Below are positions 46,801 to 54,578 of a stretch of DNA of 56,626 nucleotides, in pieces. Origin of the DNA: an uncultured Victivallales bacterium (GTDB lineage: Bacteria; Verrucomicrobiota; Lentisphaeria; Oligosphaerales; JAFGRS01). A program made the position numbers and the translations under genes. Within the stretch, counting starts at the first letter, position 1; each line of letters starts with the position of its first letter. The notes beneath the pieces are model-generated. The model did not search any database, was not told where the DNA came from, and saw nothing but the letters and a program-made list of their open reading frames with translations. The stretch spans positions 1 to 56,626 of the forward strand of contig CAILUI010000018.1 of assembly GCA_903837355.1 (NCBI GenBank). Reading direction: 5' to 3'.

Positions 46801-47871
46801 CCGGTAGCCCGCGTGCTCGACCAGGATCTGGCAGACCTGGGTCAGGAAGGTCTCCTCCTGGGTGGCGCGCACCAGCACCTTGGCGCTCTCACTGCGCGCC
46901 CGGAGGGCGCGGTTCAGCCGCTCGAGCTCCGACTCGTTGCGCTGCTGTTCGGTGATGTCGTGGACAAAGGCATACACCGCCCCGAGCGCGTCCGGGGCCG
47001 CGGTGGCGGCGACCGCGAGGTCGATCTCGCTGCCGTCCTTGCGGCGCCAGCGGGACGCGAAGCGCGACTGGCCGCGGGCCCGGAGTTCGGCAAGCCACGG
47101 CGCGATCTCGGCCGGCGGCATCCCGACTTTGAGGTGCCCGAGGTTCAACCGGCGCAACTCGGCACGGGAGTACCCCGTCATGCGCTCCAGGGCCGGATTG
47201 AGCTCGCGCAGATGGCCCGCCGCGTCGAACAGCACAAAGCCGTCCATCGATGTCGTCAAGGCCGCCTCGAACACCTGGCGCGAGCGTTGTGACTCGCGCT
47301 GGAAGTAGATCAGACCGCCCATCAGCACGGTGCAGAGCACCTGGGTGAGGAGCAAGTCCATGCCGGCCGCTCGGAAGAGCGCCTCCCCCGTCGCCGCCGG
47401 CCCGATCCAACGCAGCGATAGCGCCTCGATGCCACCGACCCCCAGGCCGCAGAGGGTCAGGAGGGTGGCCTGTCCGGCCCAGTTGCCCCGTCGAGCCTGC
47501 CACATCCGGACCAGTAAGGCGACCACTGCCAGGTCGAGACCGATGCCGGCCACGCCGGCCCACATGCCGGCGCCGCCCACGCTCAGTCGGGTCAACAGCG
47601 CGACCAGCGCCGTCGCCGCCCCCACGCCGTAGCCGCCGGCGATGGTGGCCACGGCCAGCACCGCCCCGCGCGCGTCAATGATAACTCCCGGGCGGATCTC
47701 GTGACCGTACCTGATGTTGGCCGCCACCATCAGGCCAAAGGCAAGGGTGTAGTACAGCCAGCGCGGGAGCCGGCTCGTCTGTCGCGACCATGCCTGGGCC
47801 TGATCGGCCACCAGGAAGAGCCCGAAGGCGATGACGGTGGCGCCGGTGATGAGAGTGACATGCTCGAGCAT
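43795..47871 (-). CDS. Hybrid sensor histidine kinase with a 5TM-LYT-type membrane sensor
   Basis: 1358 residues; ATG 47871 chosen because GGTGGA lies five bases upstream and a hydrophobic helix begins at once (MLEHVTLITGATVIAFGLFL). Residues 1-190 form a 5TMR-LYT membrane sensor (GVIIDARGAVLAVATIAGGY, ALVALLTRLSVGGAGMWAGV), as in LytS. Then PAS (TTSMDGFVLFDAAGHLREL), GAF (about 330-490, YRMAWVGYAESDAAKTVRPV), three PAS domains (one containing APCGYHVLGPDARVLQINDT), HisKA (His near 900, NMSHEIRTPMNAI), HATPase (LLGNAVKFTPDGG, GGTGLGLAISREF) and REC (Asp near 1195, LLDLRMPVMDGYE). A helical tail ends it. LytS-type sensors monitor envelope potential or murein state; the real ligand is unknown. 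It is first of three overlapping genes. Confidence 0.92.
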   Translation of the reverse strand: MLEHVTLITGATVIAFGLFLVADQAQAWSRQTSRLPRWLYYTLAFGLMVAANIRYGHEIRPGVIIDARGAVLAVATIAGGYGVGAATALVALLTRLSVGGAGMWAGVAGIGLDLAVVALLVRMWQARRGNWAGQATLLTLCGLGVGGIEALSLRWIGPAATGEALFRAAGMDLLLTQVLCTVLMGGLIYFQRESQRSRQVFEAALTTSMDGFVLFDAAGHLRELNPALERMTGYSRAELRRLNLGHLKVGMPPAEIAPWLAELRARGQSRFASRWRRKDGSEIDLAVAATAAPDALGAVYAFVHDITEQQRNESELERLNRALRARSESAKVLVRATQEETFLTQVCQILVEHAGYRMAWVGYAESDAAKTVRPVAQAGVEAGYLATANVTWADSERGRGPTGTSIRTRRAVVVRDIATDPGMAPWRQAASEHGYAGSATFPLLHENEVLGALMVYAGVANAFDPNEVALLGELADDLAFGVATLRTRAARLRAEAVAADSLAKYRLLSEYANDIILFVRPSDGRLLEANRSACRNYGYERAELLEKTIFDLRAEDSGTVVRQLQQATQDGLLFEARHRHRDGSTFPVEVNSRAAQTGNDTVLLSVVRDVSARQRLEGELRQLNAELEARVRERTAEALDLYNHAPCGYHVLGPDARVLQINDTELRWLGYRRDDVEGRMLFTDLLSPAGAALFRTRFPRLVAGETLVNVEIEMQRRDGSLLTVLANATAVRDAEGRFVRSRSTVIDISELRASERRFRRLVEILPLPIGLTNQHGAIEFLNARFIQTFGYGLQDIATIEDWWRRAYPDPAYRQQVQKQWAEALTRAAGRHADFEPTETQMTCKDGSTRIILVSRIALGTDLLATFLDVTAARQAAAELRQAKEAAEAANRAKSTFLANMSHEIRTPMNAILGFSQLLRSDPGLPAAQKQHVTTIARSGEHLMDIINDILEMARIESGRVGLNLTALDLQQLLDDLTRMFSLRTQAKKLGFRIERQSDLPRNVVSDGPKLRQVLINLLGNAVKFTPDGGAIVLRVRTTAEPAGRLRLQAEVEDSGVGIAPEDIPRLFRPFFQTGAGKQALGGTGLGLAISREFARLLGGDLTVRSQVGKGSTFLFTAEMSRADAPAAVTADSTPPRALHLLPGLLDCRILIVDDERDNRELLEHILAPLGFALRSAVDGSEALAQCQAWSPHLVLLDLRMPVMDGYEAARRIRQAYGAAVKIIALSASVLTESQHEARDAGADLFMGKPLNEADLLAQIRRLTGVDYIYADPTAPTAPADATTAAAPSATAIRGLPSALVTQLREAVQRAEYEQMLALVAQAEAHDAVLGRQFRQLVENFEYTALQTLLAPSPHHGQT

Positions 47872-48143
47872 TGAATCCACCCAGCCCTGGCCATGACTGC
47901 CGATGTGGCTGTCCCCAAGGAAATCAGCGCCGACTCCAATACCCAGATTATAGCCTTTGCTCAGGTCGCTACAAGACACCATGGGGATGGGTATCCGGCC
48001 GCACCCGTGGCTGCAGACGGGCAGTTGGGTCGGGGGTGCCGGTACCCGACCCCCGGTCGCGAGTTCGGCGCGCGACCGGCAAGCGTCCAGCGCCGCCCAG
48101 CAGAACGGGAGCGTTGGCGGTACGGAGGGGCCCCGCCTTGTCT
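47872..48143. other. Leader region of the kinase genes
   Basis: 272 bases between the end of the large secreted protein gene and the first kinase start, same strand. It contains the kinase ribosome site. I see no convincing -35/-10 pair, hairpin with T-run or riboswitch motif in it. Confidence 0.35.
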
Positions 48144-50969
48144 TCAGTGGGTGCCGATCCCGATGGCGAGGAGCTGGAACGGCCGCAAGTCCACGGTCAC
48201 GGCGCCGTCCACCACCGCCAGGGTCTTGCCGCTGGCCAGGGCCTGCGCGGGTCCCGCGGCGGGTAGTTTCACCCGCACCGCAGGCGCCGCTGTCATGCCT
48301 GTATTCACCACGGCGAGGTAGGTCCCGTTGGCCCCGGCGGCGATAGCCTGCACGACGACACGCGGATCCGCGGCGGCCCCCTCGAGACGTTGCGCGGGCA
48401 GGGCGGGCAAGGCCAGGAAGTTGGCGTTGAAGTCGCGGGCGTAGCGCGGGAAGCCACGGCCGAAATTGCCGCCGGTGAGGTAGCCGATCTGGGTCGGATT
48501 GCCGTACGCCATGGCCAGGGCCTCGCCCAGCATGCAGGCCGGCCCGGCACGCTCCATGTCGGCCAGGAAGTAGCCGAGCCGGTCCTGGTCTTTGAGGTCA
48601 TACAGCATGTTCTCATTGAGAGGGTAGTGGCGGATGAGAGTGAGTCCAGCCGGGCTACGGTAGAGGTCCATGGTGCCTGGATCGAGCACGGTATAGCTGC
48701 GGTTGAAGGCCTGGGCGAGCATAACGCCAGCGACGCCCTGGTAGGTTGCCGGGTCGTCGGCGGGCTGGGCGTGCTGGACCTCCCATTCGCCCCAGTTGAG
48801 GCCGGGCGCAGTGAGGCCCCTCCGGTAGAGTCCGAGCTCGACAACCTGGGCTGGACTGAGGGTCTGCAGGGCCTGGTCCTTGACCTTGTGCTCGGGTTGC
48901 TGCAAGACCGCCGCCCAGGCGTCGGGGCTGTCGGTCACCAGACGCGGCGTCCAGTCGCCGAAGCCGACGCCCGGCTCGCCGGGGCAGCCGCTGTAGAGCA
49001 CGAACGCTTCCGGCAGCCCCTTGCCGCGCAGGTAGTCCCGGACCCCGGTAAAGAAGTCGCGACGCTGGAGCTGCCACCAGTCGAGGTAGCGCTGGTAGAG
49101 GGCGGGATCGGCCTTGAGCTGGGCGCGGCTGACCGCCTGGCCGCCGTTGGCCGTGGCGGCGAAACGCTCCCGCGTGGCGTCCGCGAAGCTGATCGGAAGC
49201 TGAGAGCGGGTGCGGATCCAGACGCCGGGGAAACGGGCCTGTTCCCGGAAGGCGAGCACGGTGGCATCGAGCATACGGCAGAAGTCGGTCAGCGTGTCGG
49301 GGTCGGTGACATCGGCGTTGGCGCTTTCGACCCAACTGATGTGGGTGTAGGCATCGTCGCGGGTGAGTGGCTTGCAGCGGCGTTGGTAGCCCAGGCCCTG
49401 GTCGCCCTTGCTGCCGCTGTACTCATAGTAGGGCAGTACCTCGAAGCCGCGAGCGGCCATGAGCTTGACGATCTCGCCCCAGAGGTCCTTGAGCCGGGCA
49501 TCGAAGTGCACCCAGGCATTGCCGCCGTGGGCGCTGGGGTCCCAGTGCTGGCAGGCGCCGAACTCGAGCAGGTCCTTGGCGAAGGTGTTCATGCCGAGGA
49601 AGCTCATGAGGTCGGCCTTGTAGGCATACCAGTCCAGTTCCTTGGCCAGGCCGCGGGTCTCGGGCGTCTTGCCGGCGATGACCCCATCGGCCATTTCCTC
49701 GCGCCAGAACAGGCGGCGCTGGGGCAGGTCGGCCGGGGGCAGGTGCAGGGGCTGGGCCAGGGCGTCCGGGTCGACGACTTCGTAGAGGGCGATCCGGGCC
49801 ACCGCCACCCCCTTGGAGAGCGGATCGTTCTCGGCGGCGAGGCAGGCCACGGTGACCTCGAAGCCATCCTCCGGCGTCAGCGGGCGGGGCGGGTCGCCGC
49901 GCACCAGCCCACGCTCGGTGAAGCGGTCGTGCAGACGCAGCAGCAGGGTCCAGGACTCCCAGGCCCCGGAGAGCGGCAGGTTCAGCGATTCGCAGTGGCT
50001 GTCTACGTACTTGGCATGGAGCGCATCGCCGACGGCCAGGCCGGTATGGAAGCCTAACGCGGTTTCGTTGCCGGTGTTGACCACGACCAGGCTGCGCGGG
50101 GCATCTTCCGGGTAGTCGACCACCAGCACGTAGGGCGTACCCGGGCGGAGCAGCTTCAGTTTGCCCAGACGGTAGCTGATCCAGGCCCCCTCGCCGGGCC
50201 GCGGCACGAGCGTTCGGCAGGGCCGGCCCAGGATCTCCTGCACGGTGCTGGCGCCCGCCGGGGCTTCGCTGAAACCGTGCTCGGCGCCGGGGCTCTCGCA
50301 GCGCACCTCATCGACCAGCGAGAGCCGGCCAAACGGCGCCAGGTCGATGAGCGGACGCTGCAGAGCTTCGGCGCGGGCCTTGGCCAGGGCCGCCTGGCGC
50401 TCGGCCGCGCGGCGCGTCTCCTCCGCCAGCCGGTCCTGGAGCGCCTGCCAACCGGCCGCGGAGTAGGCGTCCAGAGCGATCTCGGTGAAGATGGCGGAGG
50501 GCTGCCGCAGTTCCAGGCGCAGGTAGCGGACCTGCCGGTCGAGGGTGACCGAGCGCCACTGCAGGTAGCTCTCGGTCTTCACCACGGCGACTTCCTGCCA
50601 GGCGTCCGGACTCCCTGTCTGGATCAGGAGGTCGCCGATGTTGTGGGTGTCGAAGAGCCAGAGCCTGGCCAAGGGGCGCTCGACGCCCAGATCCACGACG
50701 CAGGCGAAGGGGAACTCGCCGTGGTGCTGCGCGGCGACCTGCCAGCCCGCCGTCGGCGTGCCCGCGGGCGGGTCGCCGACGTCCAACTGCTCGTCAACCA
50801 GGCCGCGAAAATCGGCCAGCGGCGACCTCGAACTCAGCATCTCCGGCGTGAGCTGCAGGCGGTACTGCCCCGGCGGCGTGGCGACGGCCGGCAGGGCCAT
50901 GGAAACGAGAAGTGCAGTGGCTGTGACCAGTGGCGCCCAGAAAGACCCCGTCACCAGAGCATGAGGCAT
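48144..50969 (-). CDS. Large secreted protein with a discoidin-like domain and a glycosidase-like barrel
   Basis: 941 residues; GGAG about eleven bases before the ATG. Signal peptide about 1-30 (LLVSMALPAVATPP). Residues about 80-170 look like an F5/8 type-C (discoidin) carbohydrate-binding sandwich (FACVVDLGVERPLARLWLFD, VRYLRLELRQPSAIFTEIAL). A linker and beta-sandwich follow to about 400, then a barrel-like region (MAARGFEVLPYYEYSGSKGD, HISWVESANADVTDPDTLTD, FPGVWIRTRSQLPISFAD). A C-terminal sandwich (about 870-941, YLAVVNTGMTAAPAVRVKLP) is of the kind that closes clan GH-A enzymes. I cannot assign a GH family. It is probably another extracellular glycan enzyme. It ends 273 bases before the kinase genes on the same strand. 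Confidence 0.7.
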   Translation of the reverse strand: MPHALVTGSFWAPLVTATALLVSMALPAVATPPGQYRLQLTPEMLSSRSPLADFRGLVDEQLDVGDPPAGTPTAGWQVAAQHHGEFPFACVVDLGVERPLARLWLFDTHNIGDLLIQTGSPDAWQEVAVVKTESYLQWRSVTLDRQVRYLRLELRQPSAIFTEIALDAYSAAGWQALQDRLAEETRRAAERQAALAKARAEALQRPLIDLAPFGRLSLVDEVRCESPGAEHGFSEAPAGASTVQEILGRPCRTLVPRPGEGAWISYRLGKLKLLRPGTPYVLVVDYPEDAPRSLVVVNTGNETALGFHTGLAVGDALHAKYVDSHCESLNLPLSGAWESWTLLLRLHDRFTERGLVRGDPPRPLTPEDGFEVTVACLAAENDPLSKGVAVARIALYEVVDPDALAQPLHLPPADLPQRRLFWREEMADGVIAGKTPETRGLAKELDWYAYKADLMSFLGMNTFAKDLLEFGACQHWDPSAHGGNAWVHFDARLKDLWGEIVKLMAARGFEVLPYYEYSGSKGDQGLGYQRRCKPLTRDDAYTHISWVESANADVTDPDTLTDFCRMLDATVLAFREQARFPGVWIRTRSQLPISFADATRERFAATANGGQAVSRAQLKADPALYQRYLDWWQLQRRDFFTGVRDYLRGKGLPEAFVLYSGCPGEPGVGFGDWTPRLVTDSPDAWAAVLQQPEHKVKDQALQTLSPAQVVELGLYRRGLTAPGLNWGEWEVQHAQPADDPATYQGVAGVMLAQAFNRSYTVLDPGTMDLYRSPAGLTLIRHYPLNENMLYDLKDQDRLGYFLADMERAGPACMLGEALAMAYGNPTQIGYLTGGNFGRGFPRYARDFNANFLALPALPAQRLEGAAADPRVVVQAIAAGANGTYLAVVNTGMTAAPAVRVKLPAAGPAQALASGKTLAVVDGAVTVDLRPFQLLAIGIGTH

Positions 50970-51405
50970 AATGAGTCAGACTCCTGCGGCACTGTGCCGT
51001 CCCCCGGATACCGATCTGGGATGGGCCGGAACACGGTGTGCACTATAGCGTGCAGTTGTCGAAAACCGTGAGCCTGCCGAGCCGGTGTGGTGTCCCTGAA
51101 GTACCATGAAAACAGACCTTTGGAGGGCAAGGGCAGGACCGTCGCCTGACGGGCCGGACCGCCGCCGCAGTCCTGCTGGCGAGCAGGACGCCAATGCCGG
51201 CAGCGCGCCGGGCCAGCAAAGCCGCCCCTGTGCTCGCCCTCCAGCACGCGACACTCACGTCACGGATCTGGCGAAGCCGTTTCGACGCGTCCTCCCGGCG
51301 CGGCGAGGGCTTGCTCAAGGCCCTGAGGCCGCCGCGGTGGGTCGAAGGGCCATGGCCGCGCCCAGGCCGGGTACCGGCGCCCCCGGCCTACGAAGATAGG
51401 CACAC
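50970..51405. other. 436-bp intergenic region with repeat-family elements
   Basis: No gene is supported. Elements seen: inverted pair GGAGGGCAAG (about 51121-51130) and CTCGCCCTCC (51233-51242); hairpin GTCCTGCT-GGCG-AGCAGGAC (about 51171-51190), like the one in the 140-bp repeats; palindrome CCGGCAGCGCGCCGGG at 51197-51212, also at 56465-56480; and the 51205-51242 segment that reappears inverted at 27318-27355. Confidence 0.55.
51121..51242. repeat. Composite dispersed repeat element
   Basis: About 122 bases bounded by GGAGGGCAAG and CTCGCCCTCC, containing a GTCCTGCT...AGCAGGAC stem and the CCGGCAGCGCGCCGGG palindrome. Parts match the tandem array at 36832-37220, the copy at 27318-27355 and the end of the window. 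It looks like a short non-autonomous mobile or REP-like element. Confidence 0.55.
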
Positions 51406-52794
51406 TCACGGCCTGGCATTGCCTTGCGGCAGGTGCTCGCGCAGAAGCCGAACCAGTTCAGAGGCAAGGTAAAGAGGCAGTGAGAGCAGCGTGTACGTGA
51501 TCGCCCGTGTACCGTCCTTGCCGCCGATTGTCGCTGTGAGCGACCCGATCGAGGGCTTGTCCAGGTTCAGCCGCACGGCGAGATCGCGCCCCTTCTCGGC
51601 CAGGAACGCATGGAGCGACTTCAGGCTTCCCGTGCTCCCGGCACGGACCTCGATCGGGACCACCTGGCCCTGGTGCGTCCAGAGGTAGTCCACCTCGGCA
51701 TTGGCGTTCTTCGCCTCACGGTGCCAGTAGTACAAGGAGCGCTCCTCGAAGGCTGGCCCCACGCTGCGGAGTTCCTGCCCGACGAACTGCTCGGCAAGCC
51801 CCCCTTCCAGCACAGTCAGGAGCGCCGTTGCCTCCGGCAAGTTCAGCCCGCACAGGTTGTTGCACAGCCCAATGTCCAGAAGGAGCGGCTTGAAGTGACT
51901 CTCCGACGCTTCAGCACCCAGCGGAATGCCGTTGGCCGACGTGTGCCGTACCCGTGTGGCGATGCGGCTGAGTTCAAGTAACTCCAGTGCTGTCCGCAGT
52001 ACACCGGAACGCTCGTCACGGGTGATGTTCGTGTACTGCACCTTGCGCCCGAGGTTGCGCGGGATGTAGCGCAGCACCTGGCGCAGGTTCCGCTGCTGAG
52101 CACGGGTCCCATACTTGGCGAAGTCGTCCTGTAGCGTGGCGATGAGCGACGCCTGCCGTCGCTGCACCTCCAGCAAGTCCCGCCCCTCTGCGTAGTTCGC
52201 CACGACAGCGGGCATGCCGCCGACGAAATAGTACGTCCGCAACAGGTCGCGCAGCCTGGCGTCAACCGCATCGCTGATCTCGTCCCCGAGGTGATAGTGG
52301 GTCAGGTGCTCCGCCAACCCCTCCTCGCCCAGCGCCAGCAGGAACTCCTGGAAGGTGAGAGGGTTCAGGTGCAGGTACTCGATCCGCCCCACCGGAACCG
52401 AGTGTCTGAACTCCCGCAGGGTGAAGTCCAGCAGTGAACCTGCCGCCACGACATGGAGGTCCGGCATCTCCTCGTGGAAGTAGCGCAGGCAGGCGATGGC
52501 TTTCGGACAAGCTTGCACTTCGTCCAAGAACAGCAGGTTCCGCCCAGGCACCAGCGGCTGGTTGAAGTACAGACTCAGTTCCTGTGCGATCCGCCGGGCC
52601 TCAAAACGGGTAAAGAGGGTATGTAGGTCGTCCTTCTGTTCAAGGTTCACCGTCAGGACGGACTCAAAGCACTGTCGCCCAAACGCCTCAACCAGGTAGG
52701 TCTTGCCGACCTGGCGCGCGCCACGCACGACCAGCGGCATCCGGTCGGGCCTGTCCTTCCAGGCAGCGAGATCGTTCTCTGCCAGTCGTCTCAT
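51406..52794 (-). CDS. AAA_14/DUF4143 ATPase
   Basis: 462 residues. AAA_14 core: Walker A GARQVGKT (25-32), Walker B LLFLDE (87-92), then LHVVAAGSLLDFTLREFRHS and the family motif VGRIEYLHLNPLTFQEFLLA. A DUF4143 nuclease-fold-like C-terminal domain (about 200-400) holds YYFVGGMPAVVANY, GLAEQFVGQELRS and LYYWHREAKNANAEVDYLW, with the restriction-like ExD...EVD and VVPIEVRAG residues. These stand-alone ATPases are widespread, often in variable genome regions, and their role is not established; a defence or mobile-element link has been proposed for some. A promoter lies 48 bases upstream. Codon use is slightly AT-richer than the neighbours and the upstream DNA is clearly AT-rich, so acquisition is plausible. 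Confidence 0.88.
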   Translation of the reverse strand: MRRLAENDLAAWKDRPDRMPLVVRGARQVGKTYLVEAFGRQCFESVLTVNLEQKDDLHTLFTRFEARRIAQELSLYFNQPLVPGRNLLFLDEVQACPKAIACLRYFHEEMPDLHVVAAGSLLDFTLREFRHSVPVGRIEYLHLNPLTFQEFLLALGEEGLAEHLTHYHLGDEISDAVDARLRDLLRTYYFVGGMPAVVANYAEGRDLLEVQRRQASLIATLQDDFAKYGTRAQQRNLRQVLRYIPRNLGRKVQYTNITRDERSGVLRTALELLELSRIATRVRHTSANGIPLGAEASESHFKPLLLDIGLCNNLCGLNLPEATALLTVLEGGLAEQFVGQELRSVGPAFEERSLYYWHREAKNANAEVDYLWTHQGQVVPIEVRAGSTGSLKSLHAFLAEKGRDLAVRLNLDKPSIGSLTATIGGKDGTRAITYTLLSLPLYLASELVRLLREHLPQGNARP

Positions 52795-52841
52795 CTCTCT
52801 ACCATTGGATTACGACGCATTAATGGTTCAAACATGATTGG

Positions 52842-52869
52842 ATAATAGCACTTCATGCGTGTAAGTCAA
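52842..52869 (-). promoter_or_regulatory. Sigma-70-type promoter of the DUF4143 ATPase gene
   Basis: On the minus strand TTGACT (52864-52869) is separated by 16 bases from TATTAT (52842-52847). Both boxes are within one base of consensus, and the surrounding DNA is AT-rich against a GC-rich background. The start codon is 48 bases downstream of the -10 box. It is the best promoter I can see in the window. Confidence 0.6.
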
Positions 52870-53309
52870 CCTACCCCCCCTTCGCGGCGCAGCCTGCACG
52901 CGTGTGAATCAGGCAAACCCTGGCGCAACGTCCACCCCAGGCAGGCCACGTCACGCGTGGCCCGGGCAAGGCCCAACTCCTGTCGGAAGCTGGTCGCCTC
53001 GGACTGGACGCGGACGTATTCCAGGGATGGGTTGCGGATGAAGCTCGAACGGCAGAACTGCTCGGGCAGGAACGGAGCAAGCAGAGCCCAGTAACGCGCA
53101 GACTGACGCATCTGCTGGCGGGACTCGTCGTCCAGCTTCCGCCTGGCCTTGAGTCGGAAGCACACCCGTGGGGCTGGCTCCGCCTCGCCGGTCAGCAACA
53201 TGTCTCGCGTGGTGTTCAGCGCAAAGGCCAGTTTGAGGAACGCAGCCGGGCGGGCCTGCAGGGGGTTGGCTGCCGTCGTGGCCTTGCGGCTGAGGTTGCC
53301 CCGCCTACA
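52866..53309 (-). pseudogene. Truncated XRE-type helix-turn-helix protein fragment
   Basis: The frame is open from 53309 (stop TAA at 53310-53312 upstream) without a start at the right place. Its first residues, NLSRKATTAANPLQARPAAF, then LKLAFALNTTRDMLLTGEAE, fit the last helices of an XRE/Cro helix-turn-helix (compare P..ETLLKLAKALGVSxDELL). About 100 further residues follow (RKLDDESRQQMRQSARYWAL, FLPEQFCRSSFIRNPSLEYV) that I do not recognise. The first two helices are missing, cut by the divergent DUF362 gene start at 53317. An internal ATG at 53201 could start a 111-residue product lacking DNA binding. It is probably a decayed regulator. Confidence 0.4.
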
Positions 53310-53316
53310 TTAGACC

Positions 53317-54558
53317 ATGCCTGTACCCACTCGTCACGGTCGCGTTGAAGACCGGTCGGCGGCGGCCCCTGCCGCCGACCGCAGCCGGGTGGTGGTGGCT
53401 GCCTGTGGGGCGTACGATGCTGCCACTGTGGCCGGCGCGCTGGCCGAGGTTCTGGAAGCGGTGGGTGGGATGGGGGCCTTCGTGCAGGCCGGACAGACCG
53501 TCCTTATCAAGCCCAACCTGCTGAGTCCGCGCGCCCCCGACCTGGCGGTTACCACCCACCCGGAATTGGTCCGGCAGGTGATTCTGCAGTGCGTCAGGGC
53601 CGGCGCGGCGCGCATCTGGGTCGGCGACAGCCCGGCCGGGCAGCACGCGGAGGCCAGTCTCTGGGCGCGGACGGGGATGACCGCGGCGGTGGCGGGCACG
53701 CCGGCGGTGCTCATGTCCTGGCACACCAAGCAGATGCCGCTCGCCTGCGGGACGGATACCCTCGCTGTCCCGGAATGGTACTCCGAAGTGGACGTGGTCA
53801 TCTCGCTGCCCAAGCTCAAGACCCACGCCCTGACGACCCTGACCTGTGGGCTGAAGAATGTCTTCGGGATCGTCAGCGGCCAGGCCAAGGCCGGCTTCCA
53901 CTCGACCTACCCCTCACCGCAGGCCATCAGTGCTTTCCTGGTACGGGTGTATGCCACTCTGCGGCCGGCGCTGACGATCGTCGACGCGGTCACCGCCATG
54001 GAGGGCAATGGTCCGTCCAACGGGCAGCCCTTGTTCGTCGGCGTACTGCTGGCCAGCCGCGATGCGGTGGCGCTGGATGCGACGGCCTGCGCGGCGCTGC
54101 GCCTGCCGGCGGCTGCGGTACCGATGATCCGCCTGGCGGCGCAGGCGGGGTTGGGAAACCTGGAGGCGGCCCGTATCGAATGCGTGGGTAGCGGTAAGGA
54201 CGTTTTACGGGCGGCACGCCTGCGGCCTTCGGTAGCACGCTACCTGCGCCATATTCCCGAGCCGATCTTCCGGCTGGCGACGCGGCTCTTCCGGCTGCGA
54301 CCCAAGATTCAGGAGCCGCAGTGCGTCAAGTGCGGCATCTGCACCGAGGCCTGCCCACGCCAGGCCATCCACGAGCGCGCGAACAGCGGCTACCCGGTCA
54401 TCGAACCTGCGACGTGCATCGTCTGTTTCTGCTGCATGGAGTCCTGCCCGCGCGGTGCCATCGCCATGGACCTGTACTTCGGCTCGGTGCTGCGCTTTGC
54501 GCGCCACGCGCGTCGGGAGGTCAGGCCCGGCGACGACGCGAGTGAGACGGACCACTGA
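53317..54558 (+). CDS. DUF362 protein with two [4Fe-4S] clusters
   Basis: 413 residues; the start is uncertain (no ribosome site at 53317; conservation begins around residue 23, SRVVVAACGAYDAA). The DUF362 domain is about 24-300: GQTVLIKPNLLSPRAPDLAV, RIWVGDSPAGQH, VDVVISLPKLKTHALTTLTC and GLKNVFGIVSGQAKAGFHST. A C-terminal bacterial ferredoxin (about 330-395) has CVKCGICTEACP and CIVCFCCMESCP, eight Cys in all for two clusters; the second motif carries an extra Cys (CFCC). DUF362-ferredoxin fusions are cytoplasmic redox proteins of unknown reaction, common in anaerobes. The C-terminus (SVLRFARHARRE) may lie at the membrane. A GH110-like gene follows 20 bases later, so cotranscription is likely. 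Confidence 0.85.
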   Translation: MPVPTRHGRVEDRSAAAPAADRSRVVVAACGAYDAATVAGALAEVLEAVGGMGAFVQAGQTVLIKPNLLSPRAPDLAVTTHPELVRQVILQCVRAGAARIWVGDSPAGQHAEASLWARTGMTAAVAGTPAVLMSWHTKQMPLACGTDTLAVPEWYSEVDVVISLPKLKTHALTTLTCGLKNVFGIVSGQAKAGFHSTYPSPQAISAFLVRVYATLRPALTIVDAVTAMEGNGPSNGQPLFVGVLLASRDAVALDATACAALRLPAAAVPMIRLAAQAGLGNLEAARIECVGSGKDVLRAARLRPSVARYLRHIPEPIFRLATRLFRLRPKIQEPQCVKCGICTEACPRQAIHERANSGYPVIEPATCIVCFCCMESCPRGAIAMDLYFGSVLRFARHARREVRPGDDASETDH

Positions 54559-54578
54559 AGAGCGCCCGGAGAGCGAAC

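Noticed and set aside
48390..50057. 555-codon plus-strand frame opposite the large secreted protein.
   Set aside because: Antisense artefact; Val/Gly/Glu-rich with no domain, while the opposite strand encodes a signal peptide and discoidin-like fold.
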